The notes beneath the pieces were generated by a model. It did no database searches, was not told the origin of the DNA, and worked only from the letters and a program-made list of their open reading frames with translations. The position numbers and the translations under genes were made by a program. This document shows, in pieces, positions 15,149-22,369 of a stretch of 22,369 nt of DNA (its first letter is position 1; every line of letters starts with the position of its first letter). The stretch spans positions 1-22,369 of the forward strand of contig JAZNYQ010000116.1 of the NCBI GenBank assembly GCA_045594545.1, read 5' to 3'. The DNA is from CAKSHC01 sp045594545. GTDB lineage: Bacteria; Bacillota; Clostridia; Oscillospirales; UMGS1783.

Positions 15149-16150
15149 TTATTTGTTGAGCGCCTGATACACGGCAACGGCACAAGCGACGGTCATGCCG
15201 ACCATCGGGTTATTGCCGGCGCCGATCAGACCCATCATGTCCACGTGGGCAGGCACGGAAGAGGAACCTGCGAACTGGGCATCGCCGTGCATACGGCCCA
15301 TGGTGTCGGTCAAGCCGTAAGAGGCAGGGCCGGCGGCCATGTTATCGGGATGCAGGGTACGGCCGGTACCGCCGCCCGAAGCGACCGAGAAGTACTTGAA
15401 GCCTTCTTCATAGGAGAGCTTCTTATAAGTGCCGGCAACGGGGTGCTGGAAGCGGGTCGGGTTGGTGGAGTTACCGGTGATGGAAACGTCAACCTTCTCA
15501 TGCTTCATGATGGCCACGCCCTCGTTCACATCGTTGGCGCCGTAGCAACGAACCTTGCTGCGCTCGCCGTCGGAGAACGCCTTCTCGGACACGATGTTGA
15601 GTTTGCCGGTCTTGAAATCATAATCGGTCTGCACATAGGTGAAACCGTTGATGCGCGAAATGATATAAGCGGCATCTTTGCCCAAGCCGTTGAGGATAAC
15701 GCGCAGGGGCTTTTTGCGGGCCTTGTTGGCGGTACGGGCCAGACCGATGGCGCCTTCGGCGGCGGCAAAGGACTCGTGGCCGGCGAGGAAGCAGAAGCAC
15801 TCGGTGTCTTCTTCCAGCAACATGGCGCCTAAGTTTCCGTGGCCAAGACCGACCTTACGGGAATCGGCAACCGAACCGGGCACGCAGAAAGCCTGCAGGC
15901 CCTTACCGATGCAAGCCGAAGCCTCGCTGGGGCTCTTGACGTTGCTCTTGAGAGCGATGGCGCAGCCTAAGATATAGGCCCAGCAAGCGTTCTCGAAAGC
16001 GATGGGCTGAATGTCTTTTACGATCTTATAGGCGTCCACGCCCATAGACAGGCAGTATTCCTGTGCTTCTTCGATCGAGGAGAAGCCATACTCGGGGAGC
16101 ACAGCATTGATCTGATCGATTCTTCTTTCATATCCTTCAAATAAAGCCAT
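15149..16150 (-). CDS. GGGtGRT protein
   Basis: A 333-residue protein matching the clostridial family named for the motif GGGTGRT, found here at 259-265 (VASGGGTGRTLHPD). Other conserved-looking blocks are GLGHGNLGAMLLEEDTECFCFLAGHESF (about 101-128), NGLGKDAAYIISRINGF and GNSTNPTRFQHPVAGTYKK. The function is not established. The constant pairing with an IscU-like scaffold suggests a role in iron-sulfur or redox metabolism, but the sequence itself shows no cysteine cluster motif. There is no signal peptide or clear transmembrane helix. The ATG at 16150 follows AAGGAGGGG, 12 nt after the upstream stop, so both genes share a transcript. Confidence 0.85.
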   Translation of the reverse strand: MALFEGYERRIDQINAVLPEYGFSSIEEAQEYCLSMGVDAYKIVKDIQPIAFENACWAYILGCAIALKSNVKSPSEASACIGKGLQAFCVPGSVADSRKVGLGHGNLGAMLLEEDTECFCFLAGHESFAAAEGAIGLARTANKARKKPLRVILNGLGKDAAYIISRINGFTYVQTDYDFKTGKLNIVSEKAFSDGERSKVRCYGANDVNEGVAIMKHEKVDVSITGNSTNPTRFQHPVAGTYKKLSYEEGFKYFSVASGGGTGRTLHPDNMAAGPASYGLTDTMGRMHGDAQFAGSSSVPAHVDMMGLIGAGNNPMVGMTVACAVAVYQALNK

Positions 16151-16162
16151 GATATCCCCTCC

Positions 16163-16855
16163 TTATTCGTTTCTGGGATCGATATAGCGATCCGCTTCGG
16201 CGTAACGGCCATAGGTGCCGATATTCTTCTCATAGGCTTCGGCGGCGGGCACACCCTTGCGGATCTGCTCCATCATCTTGCCCAGATGCACGAACTTATA
16301 ACCGATCACTTCGCCGCCCTTATCGACCGCGATGTTGATGACATAGCCCTCGGCCATTTCCAGATAGCGCACGCCCTTGGCGCGGGTACCGAACATGGTG
16401 CCGACCTGCGTACGAAGACCCTTGCCCAGATCGTCCAGAGAAGCGCCGATGGGCAGACCGTCTTCGGAGAAAGCGGTTTGGGTACGGCCATAGACTAACT
16501 GCTTGAAGATCTCGCGCATGGCCACGTTGATGGCGTCACACACAAGGTCGGTATTCAAGGCTTCGAGGATGGTCTTACCCTGCAGGATCTCAGCAGCCAT
16601 GGCGGCCGAGTGGGTCATACCCGAGCAGCCCAGCGTTTCCACCAGAGCTTCCTCAATAATGCCTTCTTTTACGTTCAAGGTCAATTTGCAGCAACCCTGC
16701 TGAGGAGCACACCAGCCAATGCCGTGTGACAGACCCGAGATGTCGCTGATCTGTGTCGCCTTGACCCAACGACCCTCTTCGGGGATGGGGGCAGGACCGT
16801 GATTGCAGCCCTTGGTGAGGGGACACATTTGTTCTACTTCATGTGAATATTCCAC
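16163..16855 (-). CDS. IscU/NifU-like iron-sulfur cluster scaffold protein
   Basis: A 230-residue protein with an IscU/NifU-N-like domain in its first half: CCKLTLNVKEGIIEEALVETLGCSGM (55-80) carries one ligand-type cysteine, C77, and LVCDAINVAMREIFKQL carries C106; C49, C55, C56, C11 and C17 are extra. The second half (about 125-230) is an extension that ordinary IscU lacks, so it is a clostridial variant tied to the GGGtGRT protein. The start is a GTG at 16855, read as Met, 8 nt after AGGAG; the upstream ATG at 16918 lies before the promoter's -10 region and is excluded. No cysteine desulfurase is adjacent, so it may serve as carrier and not main assembly scaffold. Confidence 0.83.
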   Translation of the reverse strand: MEYSHEVEQMCPLTKGCNHGPAPIPEEGRWVKATQISDISGLSHGIGWCAPQQGCCKLTLNVKEGIIEEALVETLGCSGMTHSAAMAAEILQGKTILEALNTDLVCDAINVAMREIFKQLVYGRTQTAFSEDGLPIGASLDDLGKGLRTQVGTMFGTRAKGVRYLEMAEGYVINIAVDKGGEVIGYKFVHLGKMMEQIRKGVPAAEAYEKNIGTYGRYAEADRYIDPRNE

Positions 16856-16889
16856 GATAGTTCTCCTCTCGTCTTTTAGTATCGGTAGT

Positions 16890-16918
16890 ATTATACAGAA
16901 TAAGTTTAACTTTTTCAA
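16890..16918 (-). promoter_or_regulatory. Promoter of the iscU-like/GGGtGRT operon
   Basis: On the minus strand TTGAAA (16918-16913), 17 nt, TATAAT (16895-16890), giving a leader of about 30 nt. Confidence 0.82.
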
Positions 16919-16968
16919 GCCAAAATATCCCTTTTTTCGTATTTTTTATAAAAAAGATAAATTTTTGC

Positions 16969-16997
16969 TTGACAAGACGGCATAATTATATTAAAAT
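16969..16997 (+). promoter_or_regulatory. Promoter of the tRNA pair
   Basis: TTGACA (16969-16974), 17 nt, TAAAAT (16992-16997), ending 14 nt before the first tRNA. The AT-rich stretch just upstream may act as an UP element. Confidence 0.85.
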
Positions 16998-17011
16998 GAT
17001 TTTCGCGTTAT

Positions 17012-17088
17012 GGCGGCATAGCTCAGCTGGCTAGAGCATTCGGTTCATACCCGGAGTGTCACTGGTTCGAATCCAGTTGCCGCTACCA
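17012..17088 (+). tRNA. tRNA-Met (CAT), elongator type
   Basis: A 77-nt cloverleaf with acceptor stem GGCGGCA/TGCCGCT (G1-U72 wobble), D-arm GCTCAGCTGGCTAGAGC, anticodon loop TTCATAC, T-loop GGTTCGAATCC and an encoded CCA. The anticodon stem lacks the three G-C pairs of initiator tRNA and position 1-72 pairs, so an elongator is indicated; a tRNA-Ile2 with lysidine-modified CAT cannot be excluded. Confidence 0.93.
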
Positions 17089-17090
17089 AC

Positions 17091-17165
17091 GGCCCGGTGG
17101 TCAAGAGGTTAAGACACCGCCCTTTCACGGCAGTAACACGGGTTCGATTCCCGTCCGGGTCACCA
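17091..17165 (+). tRNA. tRNA-Glu (TTC)
   Basis: A 75-nt cloverleaf starting 2 nt after the first tRNA. Acceptor stem GGCCCGG/CCGGGTC, anticodon loop CTTTCAC with TTC, T-loop GGTTCGATTCC, and encoded CCA. It is co-transcribed with tRNA-Met. Confidence 0.95.
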
Positions 17166-17168
17166 AAA

Positions 17169-17198
17169 GGCAGACTTCATAATGAAGTCTGCTTTTTT
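17169..17198 (+). terminator. Terminator of the tRNA operon
   Basis: GCAGACTTCAT and its complement ATGAAGTCTGC form a long stem followed by six T's, 4 nt after the tRNA-Glu CCA end. Confidence 0.9.
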
Positions 17199-17245
17199 CT
17201 TTTGGTAAAATCACAATAAATGTCTATAGTTTCACACTTTATTTC

Positions 17246-17274
17246 TTGAATTAATCTTACGCATTTCGTAGAAT
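17246..17274 (+). promoter_or_regulatory. Promoter of the large secreted GH36 gene
   Basis: TTGAAT (17246-17251), 17 nt, TAGAAT (17269-17274), followed by an approximately 70-nt AT-rich leader to the start codon. A second TATAAT (17289-17294) lacks a -35 partner. Confidence 0.6.
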
Positions 17275-17350
17275 TAGAGTACCCAATATATAATGTATAT
17301 CTTATATTTATCAAAAATATAGACCGTCAAATAAAAACGGAGGGAAACTC

Positions 17351-20300
17351 ATGAAACATCTCAAAAAAATCACGGCAATTATCCTTGCTGTCTGCATACT
17401 TGTCGGTATGCCGTTGGCTGTAGATGTTGCCGCTGTCGGCACAATGGATGCAACAGAGGCTGAATTGCCATTTAATCTTACCCAAGCCCTGCTTGTGCCC
17501 CAAGAGTGGAACACCGGTCTGGATCCCGATCGTTCTCTTGTTTTGCACTTTACCGGTAATGTCGCCATCGATATCGACAACACAAAAGCCTATATCTCCT
17601 TGGTCAATGCTAAAGGACTGGCTGCCTATGTCGATCCGGTAACCGGAAAAAAGAACGAAGGCCCTATCATTTCGGTATGGTCGGCTACTTTGAGCCGATG
17701 CGAAGCATTCGGATCGGTTAATAACTATGTAGCCACCTTGGACGCCTCTCAACTGCGGAACCAACACGAACTGGTTGACACCATCCCCGAGATCCTCGAT
17801 CTGGCCGACAAAACGGAGCTTATCCCCGTACTGCGCCTGCGCGAGTGCAGCGACATCGATGATTCCGGAAATCAATTACCCAATACCAAGGTCGTTTCCA
17901 TTTATGATGCGGATGATACTATCCTCCTCTCATCTACTCCCAATGGCGTGGATGGCGGTGGTTGTGATGCGAACGGTCAGGCCAACATCACTGTGGACAG
18001 CGATGCTACCGAGGAAGAAAAAACCGCCGGTCATGCAATAAACTGCTTTGACTATTTTGATATTCGCATAACCACCCTCGCCGATGCGGCTCACTTTGAG
18101 TACGCCGAGTACTCTCCCAATGGTACATCCTACGATTTTCGTTTTGCCTTAAGCAAAGGCCTGAAGTATGACAACCGCGGATCTGGCCATTCTCCCCTGC
18201 ATATCCGTGTGGTCAACTCCAAAGGCCAAATTATGTATACGAACGCTGACCGTTCGAAGTACCGTGCTGAAGGTCAAAACACTACCGGCTGCTATGCTTT
18301 AGGTAACTTCAATAATGCCACCTCTGACAAAGACGGCCTTAATCTTGAAGGGGTCTTGCCGCAAGGCTCGACTGGCTTAACCGGTTCATTAAATTCTCTT
18401 CCGATTCCCGGGTGGGATGTTCGGGGCAGCGGCACGTTAGACTGGACGGCCACCTTTAATACCTGCCTTACCGCCTGCAACGAGCTTAATGCCCGTAATG
18501 ACGGTGAAACCTATTCGGTTGCTTTGGTGATTGAAGAAAAAAGCACATCAACCGCCAATGGCGAAGCATCCAACAACTGGCGCATTGACAGTCTTTGGGA
18601 AGTCGGGTATATTCCGCTGATCGCCACCCATAATAATCCGAAACTTGGTGTCAACGACCGTGTCATCATCCCCATTCTCTCTTCCGATCAACTTGGCGAA
18701 GCTGCGATCAATGACCCGACAAAATTGGCCTTGAAAAACGTTTCATTCGTTAGTAAATCCGGTTTTGCCGATCGTGTTATTATCGAATTTACGAAACCGG
18801 TCTCGGACTTTGCCCCTTCCTACAGTGGCCTGCGCATCTACGACCCCAGGTATGTGCCCCGCCACAGCGATACAGACATGCAATGGTCTGTCGATAATTG
18901 GAAACCATACGATGCTACCGGTACGCGATGGATCGGCACCATGGCTACCGCTTTTAACGCAAATACCTTAGCCGAGGCTCAAGAATGGCTGGTCAATAAT
19001 CGCTATGCCACCAATACCAACGGGGTCTTTGCCATGTCCGGCAATTACCGTTTGGAATTTTCCATTGCTGACAATGACGCCGATCCCAAAAATAATCGCC
19101 TGATCGATCGCATCAAGGCCACCGACGGCGCTGTTCTTTTTGCCAATGACTCCCTTTTCGGCATAAACGAGGAGCGCGCCGGTATCCCTTGGAATCAGTG
19201 CGCCATCTACGATTCTGTTGATATTGAAGAGGTCAATATCTACGACGATAAATACATTTTGATCGACTTTAATCAGGACGTTAAGGTGGATCCCTCCTTG
19301 TTCTATAATGCCCTGAGCATCTATGACACAGTGTCAAAGGATTTAGCCGGCCGTAAGGCAGACAAGAGCGAATACGGGCGCTACACGTTAGGCACTCATT
19401 TCCAACGCGCCTTTACCTCCTTTACCTACTATGGCAATCGCAAGGATGTGATTGTTGCCACTCTCGCCGACGGTGACTACAACTGGTTGATTTCCGAAAT
19501 GAATGATGCCAACGCTTGGGCCGTCAACAACGGCTCCACAGATAATCGTTTCCAATTGCGACTGCGTCTGCAGGATTTTCCCGAAATAATCGAGGCGAGT
19601 GGTGAGCCGAACATCAATTATGCCATTCAAGGCATTCGTTCCTATGATAACGACTATAGCCTGCTCTACGTAGATAATGATGGAGATTATTCAACGCTAT
19701 ATCGTGAATTAAATGTTAACGGGAAAAAGATCGCACAACTTACCGAGGTCATCCTCTCCGATTCCCAACAAGTTGTCGTATCTTTTTCCACGCCCATCAG
19801 CAAGGTGGAACCGAGTGCTTTTACCTTGGTCAATACCGATACCCTTGCCTCTTATACGGCTTCCCGTGCTGATGTTAACGGCACCGATGTAATTCTTACA
19901 TTCCCCCATGCGGTCTTTGACGAAAATATGATCATCCGCATTAGCGGCGGAGCCAATGACCTTATTTCCAACTCAGTCGTTACCACCGCAAACGGCGCCC
20001 TCATCTATGCCAATGAGAGTGCCTCCACGGCAGCCCTTAAGGCCACGGTATCCGAAGCGGTGGCACAGGCCAAGGTCAACGGAAAACCTTTCATTTATTT
20101 TGAAAACGCATGGGCGGCTAAGAAGAATGGCGATACCGTTGTTCTCCTCAGCAACCAAACCTTCAACAGCGTCCTCATGATTAACGCCGGTATGACCCTT
20201 GATCTCAACGGTTATACCCTAACCACCAATCATCTTCTCTCCTTTGGTGATCTGATTGACTCGAAAGACGGAACCGGTCTGTTACGAGTAGATAAGGAAG

Positions 20301-22369
20301 GCGCCAATTCCTTTGTCTTACTCCAGCAAGACAACACCTACTTGCCGCTGTACGATACGGCAAAAACCGGCTATCGTTTCTTCACTTATGACATTGTCAA
20401 TCGCGGCACACGCGAGGTGAAAGACGGAGACACCGTTTCCATCCTAAAGTTCGGCATCAAGTTTGACTTTGCCAATCCCGATGCATATACCCTGCTTTGC
20501 GATGCCGCCAATAGTGATGTATCTCTCACCTTTAATCTGACCATTCGCAAACCGAATGCTTCTCCGATTAAAGCCTTCTACATCTTCCCTCACACGTCAC
20601 TCAGCGCCTACGCTAAAGCCGTGATCCATAATACCGGCAATACCTTGGTTCTGAATGTAAAAGGCATTCCGAAGATTGCCGAGCAGGTGCAGTCATTGCC
20701 CATGTCGGCCACCCTTGATGCCTACTCAACCCTGACAAGCGGAACCGGCATGACCCGCAACTCCACGCAAGAACTCTACCATGTCGGCATCTCCCCTGCA
20801 CAGGCCGCGTTTAACTGGATCAATACGCACATCAATAATCACCATCTGATTGGCTTCTCCCTTAAAAATTACCTCGGTCAAGATATGTCCAATTTAGCAG
20901 ACACAAGTTATTGGACTAAACCCAGCATTACCACAGAAGGTACCTATGACGCCAATCACGATTGGAAAAGGAAAATTGTCTATACAACCTATCTTGGCGG
21001 CCCGCAAAACACCAGCAGTCCGCTAACACTGACCTTGGATATCTCCTTTAATGCCAAGCACGCAGCCATTGAATGGGTCGGATACTGGAGTTATACCGGA
21101 ACCAATTACTCCCAACCCATCTCCAATGTCCGCATCCTTTATGCTGATCTTCCCGTTCAAAAGGCCATTATGACTACAGCCAGACAGGGCGGTCAGAACT
21201 ACATCTACGATTATCAGCCCTATTCGATCGATCTGACACAAAACACTTCCTATACCATGCAAAACAGCGGAGGTCGCTCCTCGCAGGGGGCGTGGCCGTA
21301 TTTTGATCTGACAAGCGCCCACAATACCTACGGCATCATGGGTGCCATCGGCTGGTCGGGCAACTGGAATTGCCAATTTACCTATGAGAATGGTGCCGTG
21401 CACGTATCGGCAGGTATGCAGAATACCAACTATCAGATGAAAAATGGCGAACATCTGCGAACCCCGTCCATGGACATTCAATTTTTCAAGGGCACACAGG
21501 ATGACGGGCACAACGCATGGCGGCAGTTGGTGCTGGAACAGTACACACCCGAAAAGAGAAATACCGACGGCAGTACCGAAAAGGTAACCTATGCCCCCAT
21601 TTCCATCAACACTTGGGGCGGACAGGGTACCGATTCCATGCTCACGATTCTGAACAATCTGAAAAACGCCGGACAGTACTTTGAATATCACTGGATCGAT
21701 GCCGGTTGGTACGGCAATACCGCTTCCGCCCAGTCGAGTGACGGGATCTGGCAGGAACAGCTCGGCAACTGGTATTATAATCCGGGATATGCCGATCTCA
21801 ACGGCAAGGTCACCGATCCCGATTCCCATCTGTATCTGACGGCCGGCGGGTTTGATGCGCTTCAGGAATGGCATCAGACAAATAACACCGATCTGATTGT
21901 CTGGTTTGAGCCGGCCCGCGCCATGGCATCGTCCCAAATGGGATCAACGGCCACTTCCGACAATCCCTTTACCTTCAAAGCCACCTACAAGCCGACTCCG
22001 GACAGTGAGGCCGTAACCGAAACGGTAACCTGGACAACTGCAGGTTTTCTGAGCGGCACCTCAATCGTCGATTACGGCAACCAAAAGGCACTGGCCTTTA
22101 CCAAAGCCGTCGTGCTTCACTATCTGGATGATATGGGTTGCTACTTCTACCGACAGGACTACAACTGCAATCCTGCCAACGGATGGAAAAATAAAGATAC
22201 CAACGAAACGACGGCCTCAATGGTTCGCACCGGCGTGGCCGAGATCAAGTACGTGATGGGGCATTATGAACTTCTGGACGCCATTCTGGCTTCGGGGCGG
22301 CAGATCGACAACTGCGCCTCGGGCGGTCGGTTGCTGGATATTGAGATGATGAAGCGATCCATTCCCTTG
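17351..22369 (+). CDS. Large secreted multidomain protein with Ig-like repeats and a GH36 alpha-galactosidase-type domain (partial)
   Basis: One uninterrupted frame of 1,673 codons runs from the ATG at 17351 (after GGAGGG) off the right edge. Residues 1-27 are a signal peptide (KKITAIILAVCILVGMPLAV). The next 800 residues contain at least four related beta-strand segments of SbsA/Ig-like type: LVLHFTGNV (63), VIIEFTKPV (about 476), ILIDFNQDV (636) and VVVSFSTPI (809), three of them ending in LxIYD or similar. At about 925-960 is an AWAAKKNGDTVVLLSN...LDLNGYTL segment common in clostridial surface proteins. From about 1290 on is the GH36 fold: GAIGWSGNW, HWIDAGWYG (about 1448), IVWFEPARA, the nucleophile block YRQDYNCNP (D1603) and the acid/base block DNCASGGRLLD (D1663). 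Catalytic residues are intact, so activity on alpha-galactosides is likely; linkage and substrate are unknown. Cell-wall anchoring, if any, lies beyond the window. Confidence 0.85.
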   Translation, partial: MKHLKKITAIILAVCILVGMPLAVDVAAVGTMDATEAELPFNLTQALLVPQEWNTGLDPDRSLVLHFTGNVAIDIDNTKAYISLVNAKGLAAYVDPVTGKKNEGPIISVWSATLSRCEAFGSVNNYVATLDASQLRNQHELVDTIPEILDLADKTELIPVLRLRECSDIDDSGNQLPNTKVVSIYDADDTILLSSTPNGVDGGGCDANGQANITVDSDATEEEKTAGHAINCFDYFDIRITTLADAAHFEYAEYSPNGTSYDFRFALSKGLKYDNRGSGHSPLHIRVVNSKGQIMYTNADRSKYRAEGQNTTGCYALGNFNNATSDKDGLNLEGVLPQGSTGLTGSLNSLPIPGWDVRGSGTLDWTATFNTCLTACNELNARNDGETYSVALVIEEKSTSTANGEASNNWRIDSLWEVGYIPLIATHNNPKLGVNDRVIIPILSSDQLGEAAINDPTKLALKNVSFVSKSGFADRVIIEFTKPVSDFAPSYSGLRIYDPRYVPRHSDTDMQWSVDNWKPYDATGTRWIGTMATAFNANTLAEAQEWLVNNRYATNTNGVFAMSGNYRLEFSIADNDADPKNNRLIDRIKATDGAVLFANDSLFGINEERAGIPWNQCAIYDSVDIEEVNIYDDKYILIDFNQDVKVDPSLFYNALSIYDTVSKDLAGRKADKSEYGRYTLGTHFQRAFTSFTYYGNRKDVIVATLADGDYNWLISEMNDANAWAVNNGSTDNRFQLRLRLQDFPEIIEASGEPNINYAIQGIRSYDNDYSLLYVDNDGDYSTLYRELNVNGKKIAQLTEVILSDSQQVVVSFSTPISKVEPSAFTLVNTDTLASYTASRADVNGTDVILTFPHAVFDENMIIRISGGANDLISNSVVTTANGALIYANESASTAALKATVSEAVAQAKVNGKPFIYFENAWAAKKNGDTVVLLSNQTFNSVLMINAGMTLDLNGYTLTTNHLLSFGDLIDSKDGTGLLRVDKEGANSFVLLQQDNTYLPLYDTAKTGYRFFTYDIVNRGTREVKDGDTVSILKFGIKFDFANPDAYTLLCDAANSDVSLTFNLTIRKPNASPIKAFYIFPHTSLSAYAKAVIHNTGNTLVLNVKGIPKIAEQVQSLPMSATLDAYSTLTSGTGMTRNSTQELYHVGISPAQAAFNWINTHINNHHLIGFSLKNYLGQDMSNLADTSYWTKPSITTEGTYDANHDWKRKIVYTTYLGGPQNTSSPLTLTLDISFNAKHAAIEWVGYWSYTGTNYSQPISNVRILYADLPVQKAIMTTARQGGQNYIYDYQPYSIDLTQNTSYTMQNSGGRSSQGAWPYFDLTSAHNTYGIMGAIGWSGNWNCQFTYENGAVHVSAGMQNTNYQMKNGEHLRTPSMDIQFFKGTQDDGHNAWRQLVLEQYTPEKRNTDGSTEKVTYAPISINTWGGQGTDSMLTILNNLKNAGQYFEYHWIDAGWYGNTASAQSSDGIWQEQLGNWYYNPGYADLNGKVTDPDSHLYLTAGGFDALQEWHQTNNTDLIVWFEPARAMASSQMGSTATSDNPFTFKATYKPTPDSEAVTETVTWTTAGFLSGTSIVDYGNQKALAFTKAVVLHYLDDMGCYFYRQDYNCNPANGWKNKDTNETTASMVRTGVAEIKYVMGHYELLDAILASGRQIDNCASGGRLLDIEMMKRSIPL

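Noticed and set aside
21023..21937. A 304-codon open frame on the minus strand
   Set aside because: It is opposite the GH36 frame, which continues without a stop and holds the catalytic motifs; no ribosome site was seen for the shadow.

Overview
The window looks like the chromosome of an anaerobic, probably gut-dwelling clostridial Firmicute. Three things suggest this: near-perfect AGGAGG ribosome sites and TTGACA-17-TATAAT promoters with intrinsic terminators; an IscU-like/GGGtGRT gene pair that I associate with Clostridia; and strictly anaerobic flavin and iron-sulfur enzymes. I cannot name the genus.

Region 1 (1-10,394, minus strand) is an 11-gene operon read from right to left: malate dehydrogenase, class II fumarase, HdrB, HdrC, HdrA, FlxD (MvhD-like), FlxC, FlxB, FlxA (NADH-binding), a fumarate reductase iron-sulfur subunit and a fumarate reductase flavoprotein that runs off the left edge. 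Intergenic gaps are at most 15 nt, and the hdrB/hdrC and hdrA-flxDCBA junctions overlap. Two tandem promoters precede it. Together the genes encode malate -> fumarate -> succinate plus a complete HdrABC-FlxABCD flavin-based electron-bifurcation module. The natural reading is a soluble system in which NADH reduces fumarate and, by bifurcation, ferredoxin. This is the main candidate for a little-described system here; the physical coupling is inferred.

Region 2 (10,395-13,250, plus strand) has a divergent, well-promoted gene for a zinc-ribbon membrane protein with a Val-Ala-Glu-Pro repeat linker. After it comes a two-gene IbrA/IbrB-type unit, a PAPS-reductase-like PP-loop protein and a ParB/sulfiredoxin-fold protein, ending in a bidirectional terminator.

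Region 3 (13,271-15,050, minus strand) has a small SLOG-superfamily (DUF2493) gene preceded by an approximately 150-nt structured leader. The leader has its own promoter, a three-part fold, and mutually exclusive antiterminator and terminator helices, so it is a strong riboswitch-like candidate of a class I do not recognise. Next is a winged-helix/GHKL-ATPase/STAS-like regulator whose promoter is overlain by a set of inverted and direct repeats.

Region 4 (15,103-16,918, minus strand) is the two-gene IscU-like scaffold/GGGtGRT operon with its promoter and terminator. Region 5 (16,969-17,200, plus strand) is a tRNA-Met(CAT)/tRNA-Glu(TTC) transcription unit. Region 6 (17,246 to the right edge, plus strand) is one very large secreted protein of more than 1,670 residues, with Ig-like (SbsA-type) segments and a C-terminal GH36 alpha-galactosidase-type catalytic domain, cut by the window end. 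No CRISPR array, insertion sequence or prophage was seen.
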